A DNA stretch of 64,000 bases, taken from contig DASVRA010000028.1 in assembly GCA_036388855.1 (NCBI GenBank), positions 1 to 64,000 of the forward strand, read 5' to 3'. The notes beneath the pieces were generated by a model that worked only from the letters and a program-made list of their open reading frames with translations, was not told the origin of the DNA and did not search any database. A program made the position numbers and the translations under genes. The stretch comes from DASVRA01 sp036388855. GTDB taxonomy: Bacteria > Pseudomonadota > Alphaproteobacteria > Caulobacterales > Caulobacteraceae. Of the stretch, positions 7,685-16,526 are shown in pieces. How positions within the stretch are numbered: the stretch's first letter is position 1; each line of letters begins with the position of its first letter.

Positions 7685-8950
7685 ATGAACACTGCCGTTC
7701 TCCTCGCTCTCGCCTGCGCCGCCGTGGCGGCCCTGGCGCTGATCACCGTCTTTGGCCTGTTCCGCGCGCTGGATGGGGAGCGGCGGCGCGCGGCGGGGCT
7801 GGAGGCGGAGCTTGGCGTGGCGCGCGAGCGGGTGCGCCACCTGGAGGACAGCCAAGCCGCCACCGCCGAGTTCATGCGCGTCCAGGCCCAGCAATCGGCC
7901 CAGGCGGTGGCCGAGCAGCTGGTCCAGCGGGCCGACGAGAAGTTCCACGCCCAGAACCAGCTGGCCCAGGCGCGGCTGGAGGCGCAGCTGAAGCCGGTCT
8001 CCGACACCCTGGCCAAGTTCCAGGAGCAGGTGCAGGCGATCGAGACGGCGCGGGCGGAACAGGCCGGCGGCCTGCAGGAGCAGCTCAAGCAGCTGATGAG
8101 CGCCTCGGCCGCCACCCAGGCCGAGGCGCAAAAGCTGTCGCAGGCGCTGCGCCGGGGCGCGGGCGTGCAGGGCCGCTGGGGCGAGCAGGTGCTGCGCAAC
8201 GTGCTGGAGATGGCGGGGCTGCAACGGCACTTCGATTTCGTCGAGCAGGCCTCCACCGACACTGATGAAGGCCGTCGGCGCCCCGATGTGGTGGTGCGCC
8301 TGCCGGGCGGCGGCAACCTGGTGATCGACGCCAAGGTCTCGCTGAACGCTTTCCTGGAGGCGCAGGAGTGCCTGGAGGAGGGCCACCGCGACGCCTGCCT
8401 GGTCCGCTACGTGAACAGCCTGCGCGAACACGTGCGCGGCCTATCGGGCAAGGCCTACCAGAGCCAGTTCGAGCGCAGCCCCGACCTGGTCGCCATGTTC
8501 GTGCCCGGCGATGGTTTCCTGGCGGTGGCGCTCGACCGCCACCCCGAGCTGCTGACCGAGGCGATGGAGCGCAAGGTGGTGATCGTCACCCCCACCACCC
8601 TGTTCGCGCTGTGCAAGGCGGTGGCCTACGGCTGGCGGGCGGAGGAGCAGGCGGCCAACGCCGACAAGGTCGCGGCCCTGGGGCGCGAGCTCTACAAGCG
8701 ATTGGCCACCATGGGTGAGCACGCCGCGAGCGTGGGCCGTTCGCTCGGCGCGGCTGTAGGGGCCTACAACAAGTTCGTCGGCTCGCTGGAAAGCCAGGTG
8801 ATGACCCAGGCCCGCCGCTTCGAGGACCTGGCGGTGGAGCACGAGGGCAAGAAGCTGCCGGAGCTCGGCCCGATCGAGGAAGGCGTGCGCCCGCTCGCGA
8901 AGCTAGCCGCCGCCGAATCCATCCTCGCCAACGACCCAGCCGCGGCCTAA
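7685..8950 (+). CDS. rmuC: DNA recombination protein RmuC
   Basis: A 421-residue RmuC-family protein, implicated in limiting recombination at inverted repeats. An N-terminal membrane helix (AVLLALACAAVAALALITVFG) leads into a long Gln/Ala/Glu coiled coil (about residues 30-160). The PD-(D/E)xK-like nuclease core follows, with GRWGEQVLRNVLEMAGL, RRPDVVVRLPGG and NLVIDAKVSLNAF (the D..K pair). The C-terminal helical tail is also conserved. The length is normal. It is convergent with the RTX gene, with 25 bp between them. Confidence 0.93.
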   Translation: MNTAVLLALACAAVAALALITVFGLFRALDGERRRAAGLEAELGVARERVRHLEDSQAATAEFMRVQAQQSAQAVAEQLVQRADEKFHAQNQLAQARLEAQLKPVSDTLAKFQEQVQAIETARAEQAGGLQEQLKQLMSASAATQAEAQKLSQALRRGAGVQGRWGEQVLRNVLEMAGLQRHFDFVEQASTDTDEGRRRPDVVVRLPGGGNLVIDAKVSLNAFLEAQECLEEGHRDACLVRYVNSLREHVRGLSGKAYQSQFERSPDLVAMFVPGDGFLAVALDRHPELLTEAMERKVVIVTPTTLFALCKAVAYGWRAEEQAANADKVAALGRELYKRLATMGEHAASVGRSLGAAVGAYNKFVGSLESQVMTQARRFEDLAVEHEGKKLPELGPIEEGVRPLAKLAAAESILANDPAAA

Positions 8951-8975
8951 CGCCCCGCCGCTTGGCTATCGCCGC

Positions 8976-10856
8976 TCACAGCACGAACGCGGCAAAATCC
9001 TTATGCTTGCCGTCGAGGGTGATGACCAAGTCAGCCACGTTGTCGCCGTCTACGTCAGCCTTGATGTAGGTGACGTCCCTCCCTGAGTCGTAGCGGAGAA
9101 TCAGTTCGCCATTGTCGTGCGCGTCGCTGAAGCGCGAGGCTCCGGCGTTGAGGTGGAATGCCTGGTCTCCCGCGAGGGCGACATCGGCGTCGATCGCGCG
9201 AAGGTCGATCTGGTCCCCGCTGTCCAGCCCGACAACCCGGTCCGCGGCGTCCGCGCTCGAGTCGTCCAGCGCGAGGTATACGAACCGATCGGCGCCCGCG
9301 CCGCCGTTCAACCGGTCCGCGCCCGCGCCGCCCCCGATGACGTCATCGCCACGGCCGCCGAGGATGATGTCGTCACCGCCGGCGCCTTCCAGCGTTTCGC
9401 CGATCGCCGCTCCGGTGATCGTGTCGCCGGCGGTTCCACCAATCGCGTGCTCGAACCCGGAAATCGTATCCGGCTTGGTATAGTCGCTGGAAAGCAGCCC
9501 GTGCGCCAGATCGACCACGAAACCCGGTGCGCGCTGATAAAACCTGGTGTCGCGCAAGCTGGCCAGCGACAGGGTGTCCGCGCCCGATCCGCCGCTGATC
9601 GTGTCGTTGTCATCGGTGATCATGCCGCTCCAGTCCGGCCACCAGTTCCAATCGGTGATGCCGACCAGGTCATCGCCGGCGCCGGCGTCGATCACGTCAG
9701 TGCCGTGGCTGTCGTACAACCGGTCGTCGCCGGCGGAGCCGATCAGAGTGTCGTTGCCTTGCCCGGTCTCGACCTGCACCGCCTCTATGCCTGTCAGGCT
9801 GTCGGTTCCGCCGCCAAAATCCGACACTGTCTGATCGCCGCCTGAGATATCGAAGGCCGAGAAATCGACGCTGACGCCGCCCCCGTTATAGGAACCAGCG
9901 TACACGGCGTAGGTGTCCGCGCCGGCGCCGCCGCTTACGGAATCGTTGCCTCCATAGCTCTGCAGGGTGTCGTTTCCGTCGCCGCCGTCGAGGCTTCCGA
10001 GTCCCGAAAGCAGGTCGTTCCCGCCGCCGCCGTCGATCTGGTTAGCCCCCGAACCTGCGCTCAGAGTGTCATCACCTTGGCCGCCGTTCAGGGTCACGGT
10101 TGCGCCCTGAGTCAGCACCTTGATGTTTTCCACCCGAACGGTGTCGACGGTGAAGGCTCCATCTGCCGAGGACGCATGCGCCCGCCCTCCGCTCCAGGTT
10201 AGAGTCACTTCGCCCGTGAGCGCCTGCCAATAGAGGCACAAGGCATCCAATCCTGCGCCGCCGTCGATCTGATCGTGACCGCCGTGAGCCTGGTTGTCGG
10301 CCCAATCGAAGTCGTCGGAGACGGTAATCAGATCGTCGCCGACACCGCCGATCAGAGTCGAATTCCCTCTGTAGTCATCGATGGTGTCGTTCCCGCCCGC
10401 GCCGTCAATCCGGTCATTTCCTCCTCCAGTATCAATACGATTGCGGGTCACGCAGCCCGTGATCACATCGTTGCCGCTGGAGGCGTATACGTTGATGCGC
10501 TCAATGCTGATCAGCTTGTCCGCGCCGCCATGTAAATCGTCGAGAATGGTCGTGGCTCCGGGAACGAACCCGGAGAGGTCCAGCTTTTGGGCGCTCGGAA
10601 CGTACAAAGTAGCCACGTCGTCACCCGCGCCGCCGGCGAAGGTATCGTCGCCTTGATCACCTCTGAAGACGTCATTGCCTTTGCCTCCGACCAGCTTGTC
10701 GGCCCCTTCGAGGCCAATCAGCGTGTCGTTTCCCGCGCCACTGCGGATGGTGTCGGCGTCCTGGGTGCCGATCAGATAGTCGCTGTCGTCGTCGCCCTCG
10801 ATAAATTCGCCCAATGGCGCGCCCGTCAGCCGCCCTCGTGTGGAAAACAAGGCCAT
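8976..10856 (-). CDS. RTX calcium-binding repeat protein with serralysin-type C-terminus (type I secretion substrate)
   Basis: A 626-residue protein built almost wholly of nonapeptide GGxGxDxUx calcium-binding blocks in several clusters (for example GGAGDDVATL, GGKGNDVFRG, GGRGDDVIGGGAGADRL). The last ~100 residues resemble the M10 serralysin C-terminal domain (DQIDLRAIDAD, VTYIKADVDGDNVADLVITL) and end in DFAAFVL, a hydrophobic type I secretion signal. There is no N-terminal signal peptide and no recognisable catalytic domain, so it is likely a structural, adhesive or S-layer-like exoprotein. No secretion gene is adjacent; a type I ABC-HlyD pair lies 11 kb away. Base composition looks less GC-rich than its neighbours. 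Confidence 0.88.
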   Translation of the reverse strand: MALFSTRGRLTGAPLGEFIEGDDDSDYLIGTQDADTIRSGAGNDTLIGLEGADKLVGGKGNDVFRGDQGDDTFAGGAGDDVATLYVPSAQKLDLSGFVPGATTILDDLHGGADKLISIERINVYASSGNDVITGCVTRNRIDTGGGNDRIDGAGGNDTIDDYRGNSTLIGGVGDDLITVSDDFDWADNQAHGGHDQIDGGAGLDALCLYWQALTGEVTLTWSGGRAHASSADGAFTVDTVRVENIKVLTQGATVTLNGGQGDDTLSAGSGANQIDGGGGNDLLSGLGSLDGGDGNDTLQSYGGNDSVSGGAGADTYAVYAGSYNGGGVSVDFSAFDISGGDQTVSDFGGGTDSLTGIEAVQVETGQGNDTLIGSAGDDRLYDSHGTDVIDAGAGDDLVGITDWNWWPDWSGMITDDNDTISGGSGADTLSLASLRDTRFYQRAPGFVVDLAHGLLSSDYTKPDTISGFEHAIGGTAGDTITGAAIGETLEGAGGDDIILGGRGDDVIGGGAGADRLNGGAGADRFVYLALDDSSADAADRVVGLDSGDQIDLRAIDADVALAGDQAFHLNAGASRFSDAHDNGELILRYDSGRDVTYIKADVDGDNVADLVITLDGKHKDFAAFVL

Positions 10857-10987
10857 GCGATTCCCCCCGCCAAGAAAAAATCCTGACCTGCCGGCGCATT
10901 AGAAGAGCTTGGAGTCCCGGTTGGCAACCGCACGTGCTCAAGGGAGTCCCGACTGGGGCAAAGCGCCGCAATGACGTAGGTGCAGCC
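10857..10987 (-). promoter_or_regulatory. RTX gene upstream region with two GANTC sites
   Basis: This is the gap between the RTX start and the YcgN-type stop. GAGTC (a GANTC methylation site) occurs at 10912-10916 and 10944-10948, 32 bp apart. A TTGCCA hexamer (minus strand, 10921-10926) could be a -35 element, but no good -10 was found. In Caulobacterales, paired GANTC sites upstream of genes often go with CcrM/GcrA cell-cycle control. Confidence 0.35.
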
Positions 10988-11656
10988 TTACCTAGGCCCC
11001 CTCCGACTGCGGGGGGTGAAAACCACGCGCAGGCGTGGTTCCTGGGGGGCAAGTGCCGGTCGCCCTTTCGCGCCCTCGCCCGGCAGCTGCGGGGCCTCCC
11101 TGCCCTTTGGGCCTTCTTCGCTGAGATCGCCAAACAATCGGCGATCGCTCGCCTGCGGCGACCGCTGCGCAGCCCCTGCTAGCAGGGGAGGCCTGGAGCG
11201 TCCGCGCTCCTTCAACAATTCCGGCGCGGCGTGGTCGATCGCGTCCTCCTCGCACTCGAGCGACTCCTCCGGCACGGTCCAACCCCGCACCGACACGCCT
11301 GCGCGGTGCACGCTCTCCGGATCGCCCGAGACCAGCGGGTGCCACCACGCCAGGTCCCGCCCCTCGTGCAGGCGGCGGTAGGCGCAGCTCTTCGGCATCC
11401 AGGGCAGCTCGGCCACATTGCCCGGCGTCAGCTTCAAGCAGTCGGGCACGACGGCCTTGCGGCTAGCATAGTCCTTGCAGCGGCAGGCCCCGTCGTCGAA
11501 CAGGCGGCACGCCACCCGTGTGGGGATGATCTCGCCCGTGTCCTCGTCCTCGAACCTGATCAGGCAGCACAGGCCGCAGCCGTCGCACAGGCTTTCCCAC
11601 TCAGCCGGAGTCATCTCAGCCAGGGTCTTGGTGCGCCAGAAGGGCTCGCCCGTCAT
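10988..11656 (-). CDS. YcgN-family (UPF0260) cysteine-cluster protein with repeat-derived C-terminal extension
   Basis: A 222-residue protein. The first ~148 residues match the small YcgN/UPF0260 family: WRTKTLAEMTPAEWESLCDG, the Cys cluster CDGCGLCC, then CRLF, CRCKDY, PDCLKLT, CAYRRLHEGRDL and WHPL. This Cys set suggests an Fe-S or zinc cluster, but the function is unknown. The remaining ~74 residues (from about KERGRSRPP) are encoded by palindrome-rich repeat DNA at 10,990-11,190 and have no family counterpart, so the native stop seems to have been lost to an inserted element. The tail may be unstructured or absent in relatives. Confidence 0.8.
   Translation of the reverse strand: MTGEPFWRTKTLAEMTPAEWESLCDGCGLCCLIRFEDEDTGEIIPTRVACRLFDDGACRCKDYASRKAVVPDCLKLTPGNVAELPWMPKSCAYRRLHEGRDLAWWHPLVSGDPESVHRAGVSVRGWTVPEESLECEEDAIDHAAPELLKERGRSRPPLLAGAAQRSPQASDRRLFGDLSEEGPKGREAPQLPGEGAKGRPALAPQEPRLRVVFTPRSRRGPR
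10990..11190. repeat. Palindrome-rich intergenic repeat element intruding into the ycgN-like 3' end
   Basis: It contains a perfect 16-base palindrome CCCCTGCTAGCAGGGG (11173-11188), inverted arms AACCACGC / GCGTGGTT around GCAG (11021-11040), and GATCGCC / GGCGATC arms flanking an AT-rich loop at about 11,127-11,148. This nested structure is typical of non-coding mobile-like repeats (REP/MITE-like). Whether it occurs elsewhere in the genome cannot be tested here. A simpler relative may be present at 219-275. Confidence 0.6.
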
Positions 11657-11701
11657 GGCGCCCTCCTAGACCCGCCGCGCCGTTAACGACACCCTCAAGC
11701 C

Positions 11702-13705
11702 GTGGCCCGTCCCACCCCCGAATCGCCGCAGCCGCCGGAAGGAACCTTCCGCGCCGACCTGCGCCGCCCGCCGAAGAAATTCTGGCGCATCCTGCGCGAC
11801 GTGACCCTGGGCCTGTTCGCCGCGCTCGCCTTTGCCTGGGGCGCGGGGGGCCTGATCTACCTCACCTACCTGCGCGGCCTGCCGAAGATCCCCGACAACG
11901 CCCGGCTCTATTCGATCAACGCCGTGCCGGGCATCACCTTCCTCGACCGCCATGGCCAGGTGATCGCCGTGCGCGGGCCCAAGCACGGCCGCAAGGTGCT
12001 GCTGAACGGCCTGCCGCCCTACGTGCCGCGCGCCTTTTTGGCCGTGGAGGACCACCGCTTCTACGAACACGGCGCCGTCGATTGGGTCGGCGTGGCGCGC
12101 GCCGCCCGCGCCAATGTCCAGGCCGGTGACGTGGTCCAAGGCGGCTCCACCCTGACCCAGCAGCTGGCCCGCACCCTTTTCCTCAAGCCCGAGCGGTCGC
12201 TGCGCCGCAAGGTGCAGGAGGCGCTGCTGGCGGTGGAACTGGAGAAGCGCCTGACCAAGGACCAGGTGCTGGAGCTCTACCTCAACCGCATCTTCTTCGG
12301 CGCCAACGCCTACGGCGTCGACGCCGCCGCCACCACCTACTTCGGCAAGCCCGCGGGCGCGCTCACCCTTTCCGAAGCCGCCCTGCTCGCCGCCTTGCCC
12401 AAGGCCCCCTCGCGCCTGTCGCCCGCCCGCGACCTCCCCGCCGCGCTGACCCGCTCGCGCCTGGTGCTGCGCCGGATGCTGGAGGAGGGCTGGATCACGC
12501 CCGAGCAGCTGCGCGAGGCGCTGGCGCATCCGCCGAAGCTCGCCCCGGATTCCGAGACCAACGAGGACTTCGGCTGGGTGCTCGACCTCGCCCAGGCCCA
12601 GGCGCTGGAGATCGCCAACGACCGCGCCCCCGACCTGATCGTGCGCACCTCCGTCGACCCCGGCTTGCAGACCACCGCCGCGCTGATCGTCCGCCGCGCC
12701 CTCGTGGGCGAGGGCCGCCGCGCCGGCGCCCGCCAGGCGGCGCTGGTGGCCTTCTCGCCAGACGGGGGCATCCGCGCGCTGGTGGGCGGCGCCGACCACC
12801 GCTTCAGCGCCTTCAATCGCGCGGTCCAGGCCCAGCGCCAGCCGGGGTCGGCCTTCAAGGCTTTCGTCTTCGCCGCCGCGGTCGAGCACGGCGTGCGCCC
12901 GCTCGACATCCGCACCGACGCCCCGGTGCGCCTCGGCCGCTGGAGCCCGGAGAACTACGGCGGCGGCTATCGCGGGCCGGTGACGGTTCAGGACGCGCTC
13001 GCCAAGTCTATCAACACCGTCTCGGTACGCCTGGCGCGCGAGGTCGGCGTCGGGGAAGTGGCGAACCTGGCGCGGCGCTTCGGCATCCGCAGCCTGCCGG
13101 ACGACCCGCAGGGCTCGCTGGCCCTCGGAGCCTACGAGGTGAACCTCTTGGAGCTGACCAGCGCCTACCAAGTGTTCCAGCGCCAGGGCCTGCGCGTGCA
13201 ACCCTTCCTGATCGAGGAGATCACCACCTCTTCCGGCGAGCCGATCTTCCGCCGCCCCTACACCGCACCGCCCAAGGTCTACGACCCCTTCGCCGCCCAG
13301 CAGATGACCGCCATGCTCCAGGGCGTCATCCAGCGCGGCACTGGCCGCGCCGCCGCGATCGGCCGCCCCGCCGCCGGCAAGACCGGCACCAGCCAGCGCT
13401 ACCGCGACGCCTGGTTCATCGGCTTCACCCCCGACTGGGCCGCAGGCGTCTGGGTCGGCAACGACGACGGCGCGCCGATGAACCGGCTGAAGGGCGGAGA
13501 CCTGCCCGCCGCTATCTGGCGCCGCTTCATGCTGGCCGCCCACCAGGGCCTGCCGCCCCGTGGCTTCCCTTGGGCGATCAATCCGGACCCGGTGGAGCCC
13601 GTGGCCTCCGAGGGGCAGGACGCCGACACCCAAGCCCAGGCCCGCGCCGGGTTCTACCAGACGCTCTCGGCTGAGTTCGCCCGCGCCGAGGCAGGCGAGG
13701 AGTAG
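11702..13705 (+). CDS. Class A penicillin-binding protein (PBP1A family, bifunctional)
   Basis: A 667-residue peptidoglycan glycosyltransferase/transpeptidase. A short cytoplasmic tail and a membrane helix (about residues 30-55) are followed by the GT51 domain with E116 in FLAVEDHRFYEHGA and GGSTLTQQLARTLFL. The transpeptidase domain has Ser383-x-x-Lys (QPGSAFKAFVF), SIN (AKSINTVSVRL) and KTG (GKTGTSQ, Lys at about 560). The GTG at 11702 is the first in-frame start after the divergent ycgN-like gene (45 bp gap). The tail is short and Glu-rich. It would insert and cross-link new wall material. Confidence 0.92.
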   Translation: MARPTPESPQPPEGTFRADLRRPPKKFWRILRDVTLGLFAALAFAWGAGGLIYLTYLRGLPKIPDNARLYSINAVPGITFLDRHGQVIAVRGPKHGRKVLLNGLPPYVPRAFLAVEDHRFYEHGAVDWVGVARAARANVQAGDVVQGGSTLTQQLARTLFLKPERSLRRKVQEALLAVELEKRLTKDQVLELYLNRIFFGANAYGVDAAATTYFGKPAGALTLSEAALLAALPKAPSRLSPARDLPAALTRSRLVLRRMLEEGWITPEQLREALAHPPKLAPDSETNEDFGWVLDLAQAQALEIANDRAPDLIVRTSVDPGLQTTAALIVRRALVGEGRRAGARQAALVAFSPDGGIRALVGGADHRFSAFNRAVQAQRQPGSAFKAFVFAAAVEHGVRPLDIRTDAPVRLGRWSPENYGGGYRGPVTVQDALAKSINTVSVRLAREVGVGEVANLARRFGIRSLPDDPQGSLALGAYEVNLLELTSAYQVFQRQGLRVQPFLIEEITTSSGEPIFRRPYTAPPKVYDPFAAQQMTAMLQGVIQRGTGRAAAIGRPAAGKTGTSQRYRDAWFIGFTPDWAAGVWVGNDDGAPMNRLKGGDLPAAIWRRFMLAAHQGLPPRGFPWAINPDPVEPVASEGQDADTQAQARAGFYQTLSAEFARAEAGEE

Positions 13706-13708
13706 CCC

Positions 13709-15103
13709 TCAGGCCTGCATGGTCCAGCCCTCCACGCCCATCGCCGCCTGGCGCAGCGCTTCGGAGCGGGTGGGGTGGGGGTGGCAGGTGCGCGCCACGT
13801 CCTCGGAAGCCGCGGAAAACTCCATGGCCACGCAGTACTCGCCGATCATCTCCGACACCTGCGGCCCGATCATGTGCACGCCCAGCACCCGGTCCGTCTT
13901 GGCGTCCGCCAGCACCTTCACGAAGCCCTCGGTCTCATGGTTGATCCTGGCCCGGCTGTTGGCGGTGAACGGGAACTTGCCGGCCTTGTAGGCGACGCCC
14001 CTGGTCTTCAGCTCCTCCTCGCTCGCGCCGACAATCGCCACCTCGGGCGAGGTGTAGATCACGCTCGGGATCACGTCGTAGTTCACGTGCCCGGCCTTGC
14101 CCGCGATCAGCTCGATGCAGGCCACCGCCTCCTCCTCCGCCTTGTGCGCCAACATCGGCCCGTGGGTGACGTCGCCGATCGCCCAGACGCCGTCAGCCGA
14201 GGTGCGCAGGTGGTCGGTTTCGATGAAGCCGCGCTTGTCGGGCGTGATCCCCACGCTCTCCAGCCCCAGACCTTCGGCATAGGGCCGCCGCCCGATGGCC
14301 AGCAGTACGTAGTCGGCGGAAATGATTTGCGCGCCCCCGCCCTTCACCGGCTCCCAGGTCAGCTCCACGCCGCTGCCAGACGCCGCCGCGCCGGTGACCT
14401 TCGCCCCCAGCTGGAACTTGAAGCCTTGCTTGGTCAGCGCCCGCTGCAGCGCCTTGGCCGTCTCCTCGTCCAGGCCAGGGGTGATGCGGTCGAGGTATTC
14501 GACCACGGTGACCTCCGCCCCCAGCCGCCGCCACACCGATCCCAGCTCCAGCCCGATCACGCCCGCGCCGATCACCACCAGATGTTTCGGCACTTCCGGC
14601 AACGACAAGGCGCCGGTGGAGTCGACGATCCGTTTCTGGTCCACCTCCACACCCGGCAGTGTCGACGGCACCGAGCCGGTGGCGATCACGATATTCTTCG
14701 TCCGCAGTTCGCTCTCGCCGCCCTCGCCCGCGATCATGACCTTGCCGACCCCAGCGATGCGGCCCTTGCCCTTGATCCAATCGACCTTGTTCTTCTTGAA
14801 CAGGAACTCGATCCCCTTGGTCAGCTGGCCGACCGAGTCGTCCTTTTGCTTCATCATCTGCGGCAGGTTCAGCTTCGGCTGCACCTCGATGCCGAGCTTG
14901 GCGAACTCGCCCGACGCCGCCGCGAACATCTCCGAGGCGTGCAGCAGCGCCTTGGACGGCATGCAGCCGACGTTCAGGCAGGTGCCGCCCAGCGTCCCGC
15001 GGCTCTCCACACAGGCGGTCTTCAGCCCCAGCTGGCCCGCCCGGATCGCCGCGTTGTAGCCGCCGGGGCCCCCGCCGATGATGACGACGTCGTACTCAGC
15101 CAT
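13709..15103 (-). CDS. lpdA: Dihydrolipoyl dehydrogenase (E3)
   Basis: A 464-residue FAD flavoprotein that reoxidises dihydrolipoamide in 2-oxo-acid dehydrogenase complexes, with NAD as acceptor. FAD-binding GGGPGGYNAA is at residues 10-19. The redox disulfide is C42/C47 in GGTCLNVGCMPSK. The NAD-binding GAGVIGLELGS is mid-protein, and the C-terminal catalytic His-Glu pair is in CHPHPTRSEAL. The ATG at 15103 (MAEYDVVIIGGG) follows AAAGGCGGGG; a 15-residue upstream extension is unlikely. No E1 or E2 gene is adjacent, so its partner complexes lie elsewhere. Convergent with the PBP gene. Confidence 0.95.
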   Translation of the reverse strand: MAEYDVVIIGGGPGGYNAAIRAGQLGLKTACVESRGTLGGTCLNVGCMPSKALLHASEMFAAASGEFAKLGIEVQPKLNLPQMMKQKDDSVGQLTKGIEFLFKKNKVDWIKGKGRIAGVGKVMIAGEGGESELRTKNIVIATGSVPSTLPGVEVDQKRIVDSTGALSLPEVPKHLVVIGAGVIGLELGSVWRRLGAEVTVVEYLDRITPGLDEETAKALQRALTKQGFKFQLGAKVTGAAASGSGVELTWEPVKGGGAQIISADYVLLAIGRRPYAEGLGLESVGITPDKRGFIETDHLRTSADGVWAIGDVTHGPMLAHKAEEEAVACIELIAGKAGHVNYDVIPSVIYTSPEVAIVGASEEELKTRGVAYKAGKFPFTANSRARINHETEGFVKVLADAKTDRVLGVHMIGPQVSEMIGEYCVAMEFSAASEDVARTCHPHPTRSEALRQAAMGVEGWTMQA

Positions 15104-15272
15104 GGCCCCGCCTTTCGCTCGCCGGAAACGGTCCGGCCCGCCCTCCATATGGGGGCGGGCCGGCGCGGCGGCACACTAGCCGGGCGGTCCTCTAGGTCAA
15201 TTGGAACGGGGGTGCTCATCCGTGGCGGGCGCCGGCGCGTAAGCCTATATCGAGGACGCAACGAGGCGCGAA

Positions 15273-15668
15273 ATGGCTTACCCGGTGACCAAGACCGAGG
15301 CGGAGTGGAAACAGGCGCTCACGCCTGTGCAGTACAAAATCCTGCGCGGGCACGGCACCGAGGCGCCTTGGACCAGCCCGCTGAACAAGGAGAAGCGCAA
15401 GGGGGTGTTCAAATGCGCCGCCTGCGGCTGGCCGCTGTTCTCCTCGGCGGCGAAGTTCGAAAGCGGCACCGGCTGGCCCTCGTTCTGGACGCCGATCAGC
15501 CGCCAGGCGCTGGGGACGAAGAAGGACTCCAGCCTGTTCATGGCGCGCACCGAGGTTCACTGCGCCAGTTGCGGCGGCCACCAGGGGCACGTGTTCCCCG
15601 ACGGGCCCAAGCCCACCGGCCTGCGCTACTGCATCAACGGCGGCGCGCTGAAGTTTCAGACGGCCTGA
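15273..15668 (+). CDS. msrB: Peptide-methionine (R)-S-oxide reductase
   Basis: A 131-residue MsrB that repairs Met-R-sulfoxide. The zinc-binding CxxC pairs are C48/C51 and C97/C100. The catalytic Cys is C120 in RYCINGGALKF. The conserved FESGTGWPSFW block lies between them. No signal peptide, so cytoplasmic. The ATG at 15273 follows an AGGCGCG-type site. The last ~35 bases overlap the 3' end of the convergent protease gene. Confidence 0.95.
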   Translation: MAYPVTKTEAEWKQALTPVQYKILRGHGTEAPWTSPLNKEKRKGVFKCAACGWPLFSSAAKFESGTGWPSFWTPISRQALGTKKDSSLFMARTEVHCASCGGHQGHVFPDGPKPTGLRYCINGGALKFQTA

Positions 15669-16458
15669 CATCCGCGGGCGCCGCCGGGGGACTGGGCGGC
15701 GGCTGGGGCGGGGCCGCGGCGCGGTCGAGCAGGGCGATGGCCTGCCGCACCCAGACCGCGTGCAGCACGATGCCGATGTCGAGCTTCTCCTCGCCCACGG
15801 TGGTTTGCTGGGCCAGCACGCCGGCGACCAGCTGGGGCGGGTTGTCGGAGGGCGCGCTGGGGCCGCGCCTGAGCCCGCTGGTCAGGAACACCGGGCCGCC
15901 GGAGTTGCCGCGGAAGACGCGGAAATCCAGCAGGAAGCTCGGGAACTGGCTGACCGGCGACAGCGGGTAGGAGGCCAGCCGGCCGACCCTCAGGATCGGG
16001 AATCCGGCTTTGTTTGAGGAGAGGCCTTCGGGGAAGCCCAGCGCCATCATCTCGTCGCCGGGGCCTACTCCGTAGCGGTCGAAGGAGGTCTCGTCAGCCA
16101 GCCACGACAGGGGGATGGCGGCGCGGGCGAACTCGGGCGGGGCAGTGATCGCCATCACCGCCACGTCCTTGTCCGGATGCCTGGTCCACAGCGGCTGTCC
16201 GGCCGTCCGGATGCGGACGTCGCCGGGACGGTACTTCCATTCGCCGCCGGGCAGCTGCGCGCGCCAGCCGACCCGCATCGCCTCGGCGGGCATGTTGTTC
16301 AGCACATGGTTGGCGGTGACCAGCACCACGCGCGGGCGGCCATCGGGCGTGGGCGCCTGCACCAGGAACCCCGCGCCCACGGTGCGCAGGCCGCCGCCGA
16401 TGGGCTGGCTCAGCTCCACCGTCGCGCCGATCAGCGCGACCGTCAGGTCCAGGGCCAT
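15634..16458 (-). CDS. Trypsin-like serine protease (S1 family)
   Basis: A 274-residue protease-fold protein. The triad is visible: H51 (VTANHVLN), D98 (HPDKDVAVM) and S186 (FRGNSGGPVF). There is no clear signal peptide (the start is MALDLTVALIGATVEL) and no PDZ domain. The C-terminus is a Pro/Ala-rich tail (APPQPPPSPPAAPADVRP). The ATG at 16458 was preferred over a frame extension 16 codons upstream. Its 3' end overlaps msrB by 35 bp on the opposite strand, so part of the tail is antisense to msrB. It may act on misfolded proteins or on a specific partner; the substrate is unknown. Confidence 0.82.
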   Translation of the reverse strand: MALDLTVALIGATVELSQPIGGGLRTVGAGFLVQAPTPDGRPRVVLVTANHVLNNMPAEAMRVGWRAQLPGGEWKYRPGDVRIRTAGQPLWTRHPDKDVAVMAITAPPEFARAAIPLSWLADETSFDRYGVGPGDEMMALGFPEGLSSNKAGFPILRVGRLASYPLSPVSQFPSFLLDFRVFRGNSGGPVFLTSGLRRGPSAPSDNPPQLVAGVLAQQTTVGEEKLDIGIVLHAVWVRQAIALLDRAAAPPQPPPSPPAAPADVRPSETSARRR

Positions 16459-16526
16459 GCACGCTCCTTTCCGGCGGGATTTGGCCGAGCCTTGCGGCGA
16501 CGGCAAGGCGCGGCCAAGACGGCCTC

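Noticed and set aside
11666..13633. 655-codon minus-strand open frame
   Set aside because: It is antisense to the class A PBP gene, which has all catalytic motifs. The frame has a low-complexity Gly/Ala/Arg/His composition and is an artefact of high GC3.
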